The position numbers and the translations under genes were made by a program. Shown in pieces: positions 1-9,323 of a stretch of DNA of 64,000 nucleotides. A model generated the notes under the pieces. That model saw only the letters and a program-made list of their open reading frames with translations. It ran no database searches and was not told the DNA's origin. How positions within the stretch are numbered: the first letter of the stretch is position 1; every line of letters starts with the position of its first letter. Where the stretch lies: the NCBI GenBank assembly GCA_022483465.1, contig JAKVNF010000001.1, positions 868,001 through 932,000 on the forward strand. Direction: 5' to 3'. The DNA is from Lachnospiraceae bacterium (GTDB lineage Bacteria; Bacillota; Clostridia; Lachnospirales; Lachnospiraceae).

Positions 1-30
1 TAACAAACCCCACTAAAACATTATACCACG

Positions 31-67
31 TGACAATACAGCTCTCAATAAAGGCATTGTATTGTCA
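31..67. promoter_or_regulatory. 10-bp perfect inverted repeat TGACAATACA-N17-TGTATTGTCA upstream of first prophage gene; operator or weak terminator
   Basis: Arms at 31-40 and 58-67 read directly from sequence. Confidence 0.5.
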
Positions 68-280
68 GAAATTTTTGCTCTTGTCAGCTTCACTTTCACA
101 GACGTTCACCCGGTGCACAGAGTGGCTCGAGCGGATGTGATGGTCACAAGTAAATATGTAAGTCCGGCTACGAGCATGGCGGACCAACAGAGCGAGTTTT
201 TTACCCCGTTCCGATGGTACCGCCATGCTTTTTTCATGCCTCCGGTTCTCCTCGGCAACGGGAAGAACAGGAGGTTTTTT

Positions 281-916
281 ATGAAATTACACAAGACCAG
301 GCGGAACCAGCGTGAGACCTACAAGTATTACGACGCAAACGGAAAGCTCGTAATCGAACTGAAACCCGGAGAAAACGATGTAACGGAAGCAGACATCCGC
401 ACTCTTCATCTTCTGGATGACAGTGAAGTCAGAAGCAATCTTAAGTATCTGCACGGGAATCAGAAGGAACAGAAAGCCATGGTCGAGAAATGGAAAAAGG
501 ACTACGTCACATGGTTTGAATCCGCCTATCACCGCATGCCGACTGAAGACGAACTTGCCGTCGCCATGGAAGAAGCTGTACCGAAGAACTGGCTTGGCTC
601 CATTGAAGAGATGATGGGTGACGGCGATGAGGACGGCGTCGGTGACAAGGCAAGATTCCTCTACACCATCGATGAGCACGACAAAAAGCTGCCGGCGGAT
701 ATCGAAAGACTGCACGAAGTCATTGCCACAATGAAGAAAAGCTGGCGGGAAATCTATGAAATGAAATTCATCGAAGGATACAACAACTGTGAAATTGCAG
801 ACAAGCGTGGTGTGTCCGAAAGCGCGATTCGAAAGACTCTGGGCAAAATCACTGAGACGATCAGTAAAGATCCCGTGCTAAGAAAAATGTATAAGAAGGG
901 TGCGAAATCAAACTGA
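281..916 (+). CDS. Sigma-70 region 4-like / HTH phage protein
   Basis: ORF track with start moved to ATG 281 (RBS aggagg); C-terminal HTH-like ...YNNCEIADKRGVSESAIRKTLGKI. Confidence 0.7.
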   Translation: MKLHKTRRNQRETYKYYDANGKLVIELKPGENDVTEADIRTLHLLDDSEVRSNLKYLHGNQKEQKAMVEKWKKDYVTWFESAYHRMPTEDELAVAMEEAVPKNWLGSIEEMMGDGDEDGVGDKARFLYTIDEHDKKLPADIERLHEVIATMKKSWREIYEMKFIEGYNNCEIADKRGVSESAIRKTLGKITETISKDPVLRKMYKKGAKSN

Positions 917-930
917 AAACGAGGACGGAA

Positions 931-968
931 GACCTGAGGAGAACTAACTCTCCCCAGGTCTTTCTTTA
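931..968 (+). terminator. Hairpin GACCTGaGGAGA/TCTCCcCAGGTC followed by T-rich tract
   Basis: Stem-loop plus TTTCTTT between ORFs. Confidence 0.6.
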
Positions 969-986
969 CAGATTAAGGAGGTTTTT

Positions 987-1319
987 ATGGAACACAGCTA
1001 TATGCCCGTGATCTACATCTGCGCTCCTTATGCAGATGATCCGAAAGGCAATACGGAAAAAGCAAAAAAGTATGCCCGGTTTGCAACGGACAGCGGATAC
1101 ATTCCGATCTCGCCCCATCTCCTGCTCTCCTTCATGGATGAAGCAACAGAGCGCAGGAAGGCCATGTTCATGGATCTGGTCCTGCTTGGGAAATGTTCTG
1201 AACTCTGGTATTTCGGAGACCGGATCACTTCCGGCATGGACATTGAACTGGAACGCGCCAGAAAGCGCCGCATGAAGATCAGACACTTCACTGAGGACTG
1301 CCGGGAGGTGACGTTATGA
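987..1319 (+). CDS. DUF4406-like protein
   Basis: VIYICAPYADDPKGNTEKAKKYARFATDSGYIPISPHLL is typical of this family. Confidence 0.7.
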   Translation: MEHSYMPVIYICAPYADDPKGNTEKAKKYARFATDSGYIPISPHLLLSFMDEATERRKAMFMDLVLLGKCSELWYFGDRITSGMDIELERARKRRMKIRHFTEDCREVTL

Positions 1320-3667
1320 GAGATCTTGCCATTGCCTACGGAAATTCCCGTCAGGCAAAAACATGGACCAATAAGACAACGACCTTTGATGACCTGAAGG
1401 CCCGTCTTAAGACTCCCATCCGCACGACTGAGTCGGCCGAGGAATATTCGAAAATGGCCAAGTTAGCCCGCGATGCTGCCAAGGACCACGGCGGCTTTGT
1501 CGGCGGCTCCCTGATCGGCGGACGCAGGAAGATCGACACGGTCGAGAAACGTTCCATGGTGGCTCTGGACGGCGACCGCATTACGCCAGAGTTCCTTGAT
1601 AACTACGAGAATCTCTGCCCGTACACCTCAGTGCTCTACACTACGCACAGTAGCACGCCCGACAACCCAAGAGTCCGTCTGGTCTTCCCTTTGACCCGAG
1701 ATGTGGCTCCGGAGGAATATGTCGCGGTCGCAAGATACCTCGCTCAGTCCCTGAACATTGAGTACTTCGACGAGTGCAGCTATCAGCCTAATCAGCTGAT
1801 GTACTGGCCTTCGTGCCCGTCAAACGGAACGTTCGTCTACAAGGAGACGGACGGCGGATGGCTGGATCCGGATGTGATTCTCTCTGCTCACCCGGAGTGG
1901 CAGGATCCGACACGGCTTCCCACCTCATCGAGGGAGAGCAAGGCCAATACCACCCAGCAGAAAAAGGTGCAGGATCCGCTTACGAAGTCCGGCGTCGTCG
2001 GGCTTTTCAATCGTACCTACTACCCCATTACGAAGGCTCTGGAGACTTTTCTCTCAGATGTATATGAGCCGACGACAAATCCAGAACGCTGGCACTTAAT
2101 CGAATCGAACTCCATGGCAGGCGTCGAGATCAAGGAGGACAAGTTCGTCTACTCCCACCACGCCAAGGATCCCGCCTACTTGCAACTCTGTAATGCTTTC
2201 GACATTGTGCGGATTCACCGCTTCGGCGACCTGGATGAAAAGAAATCCTTCAGCGCGATGTGCGACTTTGCCATGCAGCAGGACGACGTAAAGCTGGCTG
2301 CTTCCGAGGAACGCATGAAGGATGCCCAGTCCGATTTTACCGATGCCGGGGATGAGAACAATGACTGGAAGAAAAAGCTCAAGTACATGTCCCGTTCCAC
2401 GCTTCTCCAGAACACCGTGTACAACCTCAATCTGATTCTGGCCAATGATCCGGATTTCCAGAACTTTGCCTTCAACGAGATGGCAAACCGCATCCAGGTA
2501 ACCGGGCCGCTGCCGTGGGACAGACCCGAAGGAAATGAGTTCTGGAGGGATGCCGATACGGCGCAGCTGAAGTCCATCATCGACATCCGCTATCTGCCCT
2601 TCTCCAGCAGAAACTACGATGTTTCCTTTACAAAGACTGCAGACGACCGCCACTTCCATCCCATCCGCGACTATCTGGACAGTCTGCCAGAGTGGGATGG
2701 GATCGAGCGCGTGGAGGATCTCTTCATCCGCTACCTTCTGGCTGATGATACGGAATATGTCCGGACCGTCACCAGAAAGACCTTCGCCGCTGCGGTCGCA
2801 AGAATCTATGAGCCCGGAACGAAGTTTGACTGTGTGCCTGTTCTGGACGGCGATCAGGGAATCGGAAAATCCTCCATCGTAAAAGATCTCGTGACTTCGG
2901 ACTACTACAGCGAGACGCTCTCCCTCACTGATATGGACGACAAGTCAGGCGCAGAAAAGCTGCAAGGATTCTGGGTCGTCGAGATCGGAGAACTTGCCGG
3001 AATGAAGAAAGCCGACATCGAGAAGGTCAAGGCCTTCCTCTCAACATCCGACGACAAGTACCGTCCTTCTTACGGCAAGGTCGTAGAAAGCCATCCGAGG
3101 CAGTGCGTCATTATTGCGACCGTCAACGGCGAGCGCGGATACTTGCGTGATATCACCGGAAACCGCCGTTTCTGGATCATCAAATGCCATCAGAAAAAGC
3201 AGAGGAAGGCATGGAACTTCGACGAGAACTACCGTGCCCAGTTCTGGGCGGAGGCAAAGCAGATCTGGAAGGCTGGCGAAAAGCTGTACCTCGAGGGTGA
3301 CGTACTGGAAGCCGCCGAGAAAGAGCAGCGCGGCGCTATGGAGGCGGATGAGCGTGTCGGCATGGTCGAGGAGTACCTGAATACCCCTGTTCCCGCCAAC
3401 TGGGACGACATGGACCTTTATGCCAGAAAGAATTTTCTTCAGGGCTCTGAATTCGGAAATCCGGATCATGGGGAACTTCATCTTCGGAACGAAATCTCCA
3501 ATGCGGAAATCTGGTGCGAGTGTTTCAACAAGAACCTGCCGGAACTCAAATCATCCGACAGCTATCTGATTGCTGCCCTCATGACACAGGTCGATGGCTG
3601 GGAACGCACCAATGACAGGAAAAAGCAGGCCTTCTACGGAAGGCAGAGGCTCTATCGCAGGATTTGA
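1316..3667 (+). CDS. VapE-family primase/helicase
   Basis: P-loop DGDQGIGKSSIVKDL and GNRRFWIIKC typical of VapE; starts overlapping upstream stop. Confidence 0.9.
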   Translation: MRDLAIAYGNSRQAKTWTNKTTTFDDLKARLKTPIRTTESAEEYSKMAKLARDAAKDHGGFVGGSLIGGRRKIDTVEKRSMVALDGDRITPEFLDNYENLCPYTSVLYTTHSSTPDNPRVRLVFPLTRDVAPEEYVAVARYLAQSLNIEYFDECSYQPNQLMYWPSCPSNGTFVYKETDGGWLDPDVILSAHPEWQDPTRLPTSSRESKANTTQQKKVQDPLTKSGVVGLFNRTYYPITKALETFLSDVYEPTTNPERWHLIESNSMAGVEIKEDKFVYSHHAKDPAYLQLCNAFDIVRIHRFGDLDEKKSFSAMCDFAMQQDDVKLAASEERMKDAQSDFTDAGDENNDWKKKLKYMSRSTLLQNTVYNLNLILANDPDFQNFAFNEMANRIQVTGPLPWDRPEGNEFWRDADTAQLKSIIDIRYLPFSSRNYDVSFTKTADDRHFHPIRDYLDSLPEWDGIERVEDLFIRYLLADDTEYVRTVTRKTFAAAVARIYEPGTKFDCVPVLDGDQGIGKSSIVKDLVTSDYYSETLSLTDMDDKSGAEKLQGFWVVEIGELAGMKKADIEKVKAFLSTSDDKYRPSYGKVVESHPRQCVIIATVNGERGYLRDITGNRRFWIIKCHQKKQRKAWNFDENYRAQFWAEAKQIWKAGEKLYLEGDVLEAAEKEQRGAMEADERVGMVEEYLNTPVPANWDDMDLYARKNFLQGSEFGNPDHGELHLRNEISNAEIWCECFNKNLPELKSSDSYLIAALMTQVDGWERTNDRKKQAFYGRQRLYRRI

Positions 3668-3669
3668 TT

Positions 3670-3909
3670 GGGACAAGATACGTGGACAGGACAAGATTTC
3701 TATATATATTCGAAATCCTTGTAACAAAAAGGAGTAGGTAATAACAACACACGCGTAAGGGTATATAGGGAGTTCTTGTCCTTTCTGTCCCCTTGTCCAA
3801 AAGAAAAATTGAATCCCCTATGGCATGAAAACAATTGATTTTAGCGGCTTTCCGGACATTTGGCTCCCTATGAAAAGACTCCTTTTCACGGGGACAAGCT
3901 CCGGACAGG
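3670..3909. repeat. Iteron-like cluster of GGACA(A/G)G motifs in both orientations
   Basis: GGACAAG at 3671, 3689, 3892; GGACAGG at 3684, 3903; CTTGTCC at 3775, 3792; CTGTCC at 3785; GGACA at 3854. Confidence 0.55.
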
Positions 3910-3930
3910 CTATGGAAAGGATGATTTTTT

Positions 3931-4452
3931 ATGAAAGAACTTGATGAAAAGTATATCGCCCGATGCCACCGGAAATTAAAAGAATATGGTGCGCCTCTCT
4001 CCGGCTGGTATTGCGTAGAGGTGATCGACATTGCAGATGAAATGGATGACGAGGATGCAACAACCGAATGTGAACTCTGCGGCTGCAAGAAAGTGCGCTA
4101 TATCCATGTGATGCGCCATGACGACTACTTCGATGATTTCCGTGTTGGCTGCATCTGCGCCGGAATCATGGAAGGCGACATTCTTGAGGCCAAGGACCGT
4201 GAGCGCCGCTTCAAGAATCGTCAGAAACGGAAGCTGAACTTTCCGAGACGGAAATGGAGACCGCTCCGGAACGGAAATTACTACCTCAACTATCACGATC
4301 AGGGTGTATTCATCAACAGACTCGGAAACGGCCGGCTTTATGTGCGGTGTGGCAATGATAAAAGCTACCGCTACAAGGGAAGACCTATCGACAACTTCCT
4401 CTCCGCTGCTTATGCCGCCTTTGATCTGGCGGACCCGAAGGAGGCTTTATGA
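3931..4452 (+). CDS. Hypothetical phage protein with CxxC-type cysteines
   Basis: ORF with RBS; ECELCGCKKVRYIHVM...CICAG. Confidence 0.6.
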   Translation: MKELDEKYIARCHRKLKEYGAPLSGWYCVEVIDIADEMDDEDATTECELCGCKKVRYIHVMRHDDYFDDFRVGCICAGIMEGDILEAKDRERRFKNRQKRKLNFPRRKWRPLRNGNYYLNYHDQGVFINRLGNGRLYVRCGNDKSYRYKGRPIDNFLSAAYAAFDLADPKEAL

Positions 4453-4739
4453 GAGAAAAAGATATCGAACAGAAACTGGTGCAGGCAGTCAGTGCTGCCG
4501 GAGGGAAAGCATGGAAATTCACCTCTCCCGGAACGGCAGGTGTGCCAGACCGCATCCTGCTTTTCCCTTCCGGGCGGATGGCCTTTGCTGAACTGAAGGC
4601 ACCGGGCAAACACCTCCGTCCGCTCCAGAAACGGAGAAAGATCCAGCTCGAACACCTTGGCTTTACCGTATTCGTCATTGACGACCCGGAACAGATCGGC
4701 GAGGTCCTCCGGAAGATGGAAGGAGGTACTGGCCATTGA
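4449..4739 (+). CDS. VRR-NUC domain nuclease
   Basis: GGKAWKFTSPGTAGVPDRILLFPSGRMAFAELKAPGK signature. Confidence 0.9.
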   Translation: MREKDIEQKLVQAVSAAGGKAWKFTSPGTAGVPDRILLFPSGRMAFAELKAPGKHLRPLQKRRKIQLEHLGFTVFVIDDPEQIGEVLRKMEGGTGH

Positions 4740-6106
4740 AATTCGTACCGCATGACTACCAGAAATTCGCCATTCAATACATCATCGACCACCCCATTGC
4801 TGCGGTCCTGCTTGATATGGGTCTTGGCAAAACGGCGATCACGCTCACTGCCATCGAAGAGCTGATCCATGACCGCTTCGAAGTGAGATCCGTTCTCGTC
4901 GTAGCGCCTCTTCGGGTAGCCCGGGATACCTGGCCCTCTGAGATTGAAAAGTGGGATCACCTAAAAGACCTCACCTTTACGGTTGCCGTCGGAAGCGAAA
5001 AAGAACGACTGGATGCACTGAAGAAACCCGCCGACATCCATATCATTAACCGCGAGAACGTTCCGTGGCTCATTGAGAAATCAGGCATTCCCTTTGACTA
5101 CGACATGATCGTAATCGACGAGCTCTCCTCTTTCAAAAATCATCAGGCCAAGCGCTTCCGGGCGCTGATGAAGGTCCGTCCGACAATCACACGGATTGTC
5201 GGGCTCACCGGTACCCCTTCCTCCAATGGGCTCATGGACCTGTGGGCCGAGTACCGGATTCTGGATTTTGGAGAGCGGCTCGGAAGATATATTTCCAGAT
5301 ATCGCCTTCAATATTTCCGACCAGACAAGTACAACGGCCCTGTCGTTTACTCTTACAAGCCGCTACCCGGAGCTGAAGAACAGATCTACAACAAGATCTC
5401 CGATATCACGATTTCCATGAAAAGTACCGACTACCTGAAAATGCCGGAACGGATCATGAACGAAGTCAGGGTAAAGCTCGATGAAAAGGAACAGAAGCTC
5501 TACGACACGATGAGAAAGGAACTGACGATTTCCTTAAGGGACAAGGAAATCGATGCCGGGAATGCTGCTGCTCTCTCCGGAAAGCTGATCCAGATGGCGG
5601 ACGGTGCTGTCTATGACAACGACGGCGGAGTCGTGAAGATCCATGACAGGAAGCTCGATGCGCTGGAAGATCTGATCGAAGGCGCTAATGGAAAGCCGGT
5701 GCTGGTGAGCTACTGGTACCGCCATGATCTGGACCGCATCAAAGAGCGCTTCTCTTCAGCAAGAGAACTGAAGAGTCACGAGGACTTTACGGAATGGAAC
5801 AAAGGGCAAATTCCCATCGCCCTGATTCATCCGGCTTCCGCTGGTCACGGCCTCAATCTTCAGTCCGGCGGCAGCACCATCGTATGGTTCACTCTGACCT
5901 GGAGTCTTGAGCTTTACGAACAGATGAACGCCCGCCTCTGGAGACAGGGACAGAAGTCCGAAACCGTGGTCATCCATCACATCATTACCGAGGGCACCAT
6001 CGACGAGAACATCATGAAGGCGCTCCGGACTAAGGACAAGACGCAGTCCGCACTGATTAATGCAGTGAAGGCAAACCTGAAAGGAGATGCGAATGGATCC
6101 TTATGA
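4736..6106 (+). CDS. SNF2/DEAD-like phage helicase
   Basis: Motifs LLDMGLGKTAITLTA, VIDELSSFKN, LTGTPSSNG. Confidence 0.92.
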   Translation: MKFVPHDYQKFAIQYIIDHPIAAVLLDMGLGKTAITLTAIEELIHDRFEVRSVLVVAPLRVARDTWPSEIEKWDHLKDLTFTVAVGSEKERLDALKKPADIHIINRENVPWLIEKSGIPFDYDMIVIDELSSFKNHQAKRFRALMKVRPTITRIVGLTGTPSSNGLMDLWAEYRILDFGERLGRYISRYRLQYFRPDKYNGPVVYSYKPLPGAEEQIYNKISDITISMKSTDYLKMPERIMNEVRVKLDEKEQKLYDTMRKELTISLRDKEIDAGNAAALSGKLIQMADGAVYDNDGGVVKIHDRKLDALEDLIEGANGKPVLVSYWYRHDLDRIKERFSSARELKSHEDFTEWNKGQIPIALIHPASAGHGLNLQSGGSTIVWFTLTWSLELYEQMNARLWRQGQKSETVVIHHIITEGTIDENIMKALRTKDKTQSALINAVKANLKGDANGSL

Positions 6107-6311
6107 AAAACTCGCCAACGCCATCGTCCTTCTGGCAGCGAAGGATTACCGGAGTGCCCTAAAGCGTCTGAAGAAAACTCCGAGGAACCGGGAAGCCAAG
6201 GCTGCTGCCTCTGATCTGGAGCGGTTCTTCCGCTCCGGATGGTATTCGGCTCTTACCTCTGTAGATGGAGAGTACCTGATAGAAAACATAAGAAAGGAGG
6301 TTCTCGAATGA
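6093..6311 (+). CDS. Small hypothetical phage protein
   Basis: ORF in operon overlap context. Confidence 0.55.
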   Translation: MDPYEKLANAIVLLAAKDYRSALKRLKKTPRNREAKAAASDLERFFRSGWYSALTSVDGEYLIENIRKEVLE

Positions 6312-6736
6312 CCCCAGAAGAATATCTCCAGCAGGCATATCGCCTCGACCAGCGCATACGTCTGGACACCGAGGAAGTAAAACGAATCCGGGAGCTGTCC
6401 TGCAGCGTTTCTGCGATCTGCTATGACAAGGAACACGTGCAGGCCTCCCATCCATCGGATGCACCTTTCGTGCAGGCACTGGAACGGTTGGAAGAACTAG
6501 AAGGAAAGATTGCGGATGAACTGAATCTCCTTTCCAAGCTGAAAAAACAGATCGGCGAAATGATCCGTTCCCTTCCTTCCACGGACGAGCAGTTGATTCT
6601 CTCCTACCGCTATCTCTGCGGGATGACCTGGAAAGAGATCGGAACGGAACTTCACATCGACCGGACCACTGCCTGCCGTTGGCATGACAACGCACTCGAT
6701 CACCTGAAGGTACCTGAAAATCCTGTAATGATTTAA
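6308..6736 (+). CDS. DUF1492-like late activator (sigma region 4-like HTH)
   Basis: LILSYRYLCGMTWKEIGTELHIDRTTACRWHDNALDHL; located before HNH/terminase. Confidence 0.7.
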   Translation: MTPEEYLQQAYRLDQRIRLDTEEVKRIRELSCSVSAICYDKEHVQASHPSDAPFVQALERLEELEGKIADELNLLSKLKKQIGEMIRSLPSTDEQLILSYRYLCGMTWKEIGTELHIDRTTACRWHDNALDHLKVPENPVMI

Positions 6737-6738
6737 AA

Positions 6739-6795
6739 GTTGCACGCAATACCACACGTTGCAACAAGACGCACGCCACCCCTGTATGTTATAGT
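6739..6795 (+). promoter_or_regulatory. Candidate late promoter: two GTTGCA direct repeats and extended -10 TGTTATAGT
   Basis: GTTGCA at 6739-6744 and 6758-6763; TATAGT at 6790-6795. Confidence 0.45.
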
Positions 6796-6901
6796 AGAAT
6801 CAGCAAAAATGAATGATACAAAGTCGCGCAGGCGGCTGAACCGAAGCCTCGAAGGAAGATTCCTCCGGGGCTTTTGTTATGCCAGAAAGGAGGCGGCAGG
6901 C

Positions 6902-7273
6902 ATGCCAAGGAAGCCGAAACGTCCCTGCCGGTATCCGGGATGCAGAGATCTCTGTGAGGACGGCGAACAGTACTGCCCCACGCATAAGAGACTGATGGAG
7001 AAGCACTACGATGACTTCACCCGGGGCTATAACGGACACAAGCGTTACGGCAGCCAGTGGAGAAAGATCCGGACACGCTACGTTCATAAGCACCCGCTCT
7101 GCGAGGAGTGCTTAAAGCATGGGCGATTCGTTCCGGTCGAGGAAGTCCACCACATCGTTCCGATCTCCGAGGGAGGAACCAACGACGAGAGCAATCTCAT
7201 GAGTCTTTGCCGGAGCTGTCACGAAAAAATCCACGAGAAACGTGGTGACAGGAAACCGGGAGGGGCGGTCTGA
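6902..7273 (+). CDS. HNH endonuclease
   Basis: CEECLKHGRFVPVEEVHHIVPISEGGTNDESNLMSLCRSCHEKIH. Confidence 0.93.
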   Translation: MPRKPKRPCRYPGCRDLCEDGEQYCPTHKRLMEKHYDDFTRGYNGHKRYGSQWRKIRTRYVHKHPLCEECLKHGRFVPVEEVHHIVPISEGGTNDESNLMSLCRSCHEKIHEKRGDRKPGGAV

Positions 7274-7381
7274 ATCTCTAAAACCAAAAGGCTAAAAGAC
7301 CGCCGGCCCCTCTCGTGTGCGTTTTTTCCGGTTCAAACAGGGGATAAAACCCAGCCGCCTGCAGGAAAGGAAGTGTAACCC

Positions 7382-7963
7382 GTGGCAAAAGACGGAACAT
7401 ACCGTGGCGGCAGGCGAATTAAAGCCGGTGGCAAGCCCACTCCTGCTGCGGAAAAGATAGCAAATGGAAAGCCGGTTCAGATCATGAGAAATGACATTCC
7501 TGATCTGGAGCCGGATGAACTTGAGGCAGTGGATCTTCCGGAGGGAGCTGTGCTCGAAGGCGCAGATATGCCGAAGCCGGATGAATATCTCTCTGCCAAA
7601 CAGAAGAACGGCAAGCCTCTCGGGGCCGACGTTATCTACAAGGAAACCTGGCTCTGGCTGAAGCGCCGCCACTGCGAAAATCTCGTAAACAAGCGTCTCA
7701 TTGAATCCTACGCTCAGAACTTCGCTCGTTACATTCAGTGCGAGGATGCGATCAGTACCTACGGCCTTCTAGGCAAACATCCGACGACCGGCGGTGTTGT
7801 GAGCTCTCCCTTCGTCCAGATGGCCAGCCAGTTTCAGAAGGCTGCCAATCTCATCTGGATGGAAATCTACGACATTGTGAAACAGAACTGCACCGAGGAG
7901 TTTGAGGATGGAAATCCGAATGACACGATGGAGCAGCTTCTTCGTTCAAGGAAAGGACGATAA
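7382..7963 (+). CDS. Phage terminase small subunit (P27-like)
   Basis: Position between HNH and methylase/TerL; ORF content. Confidence 0.75.
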   Translation: MAKDGTYRGGRRIKAGGKPTPAAEKIANGKPVQIMRNDIPDLEPDELEAVDLPEGAVLEGADMPKPDEYLSAKQKNGKPLGADVIYKETWLWLKRRHCENLVNKRLIESYAQNFARYIQCEDAISTYGLLGKHPTTGGVVSSPFVQMASQFQKAANLIWMEIYDIVKQNCTEEFEDGNPNDTMEQLLRSRKGR

Positions 7964-9214
7964 ATGGATACCGTAAAACTCGAGCAGGTACCAATTGATA
8001 AGCTGGTGCCTTATGCAAGGAATGCCAGAACACATTCCAAGGAACAGATCGCACAGCTAAGAGCAAGCCTTCGTGAATTTGGCTTTGTCTCCCCTGCCGT
8101 GATCGACAGTAAATACAACATCCTCGTCGGCCACGGACGTGTGCAGGCAGCACGCGAGGAAGGATATAAGACTATCCCCTGCGTCTTTGCCGAAAACCTG
8201 ACCGACGCTCAGAAGCGTGCCTATATCCTTGCCGACAATCAGCTGGCTCTGAATGCAGGATGGGATGAAGAGATGCTCTCTGTGGAACTGTCCGATTTGA
8301 AAGATGAATCCTTTGATCTGTCACTCCTCGGCTTTGACGAAAAGGATCTGGAAAAGCTGATGGCAGGCCCAGACGATGGCAGCGCACAAGATGATGATTT
8401 TGATCTCTCCGCTGCCCTTGAGAAGGCATCCTTCGTCGAAAAAGGTGATCTCTGGACGGTCGGAAAGCACCGACTGCTCTGCGGCGATGCTACTTCTCCT
8501 GAAGACGTCGAGCGCCTGATGGGAGGCAAGACCGCAAACCTGATCCTTACAGATCCGCCTTACGGAGTTTCCTTCAAAGCATCCGACGGGCTCACGATTG
8601 AAAACGACAGCCTGAAGGGCGATGAATTCTATAAGTTCCTGCTTTCTGCATTTACCAACATGGCCGCTCACCTTGAGAAAGGTGGTGCGGCTTATGTTTT
8701 CCACGCAGATACCGAGGGGCTTAACTTCCGAAAAGCCTTCATTGATGCCGGCTTCCATCTGGCAGGAGTGTGTATCTGGGTAAAAAACTCTCTGGTTCTC
8801 GGTCGTTCCGATTACCAGTGGCAGCATGAACCGATCCTCTACGGCTTCCTTCAGAATGGAAAGCATCCATGGTATTCCGACCGAAAGCAAACGACCATCT
8901 GGAACTTCAATAAGCCGAAGCGTAACAAGGATCACCCGACCAGCAAGCCGCTCGATCTTCTCTCCTACCCGATCAAGAATTCCAGTCAGGAGAACGCCAT
9001 CGTGCTCGATACCTTCGGCGGCTCCGGTTCCACGATGATGGCCTGTGAACAGATGAATCGAATCTGCTACATGTCAGAGCTTGATCCGAAATATGCCTCT
9101 GTGATCCTCCGCCGCTATGTCGAGGATACCGGTGATGCGGATGGTGTGTATGTAGAACGTGGCGGCAAGAAGCTCCCCTATTCCGACCTCGTAAAGGAAG
9201 TCGAAACCACATAA
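7964..9214 (+). CDS. ParB-like nuclease domain fused to DNA methyltransferase
   Basis: N-terminal IDKLVPYARNARTHSKEQIAQLRASLREFG; catalytic LTDPPYG; C-terminal DTFGGSGSTMMACEQMNR. Confidence 0.93.
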   Translation: MDTVKLEQVPIDKLVPYARNARTHSKEQIAQLRASLREFGFVSPAVIDSKYNILVGHGRVQAAREEGYKTIPCVFAENLTDAQKRAYILADNQLALNAGWDEEMLSVELSDLKDESFDLSLLGFDEKDLEKLMAGPDDGSAQDDDFDLSAALEKASFVEKGDLWTVGKHRLLCGDATSPEDVERLMGGKTANLILTDPPYGVSFKASDGLTIENDSLKGDEFYKFLLSAFTNMAAHLEKGGAAYVFHADTEGLNFRKAFIDAGFHLAGVCIWVKNSLVLGRSDYQWQHEPILYGFLQNGKHPWYSDRKQTTIWNFNKPKRNKDHPTSKPLDLLSYPIKNSSQENAIVLDTFGGSGSTMMACEQMNRICYMSELDPKYASVILRRYVEDTGDADGVYVERGGKKLPYSDLVKEVETT

Positions 9215-9260
9215 ACTGCTGCGTTTCTTCGGCTTCTCTTTGGTAGTTATTTCATTTAGA

Positions 9261-9314
9261 TTCTCTTGCTATATTCCGGGCACAGAGTGATGTATGTACT
9301 ACAAAACAAAGGAG
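9261..9314 (+). promoter_or_regulatory. Leader motif copy A: CTTGCTATAT..CCGG..AGAGTGAT.TATGTAC
   Basis: Direct comparison with 10478-10530 and 11382-11435. Confidence 0.6.
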
Positions 9315-9323
9315 GTACATACC

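Noticed and set aside
62-280. N-terminal extension of the first ORF
   Set aside because: Clear RBS and ATG at 281; upstream 73 codons have noncoding character and contain the inverted repeat region.
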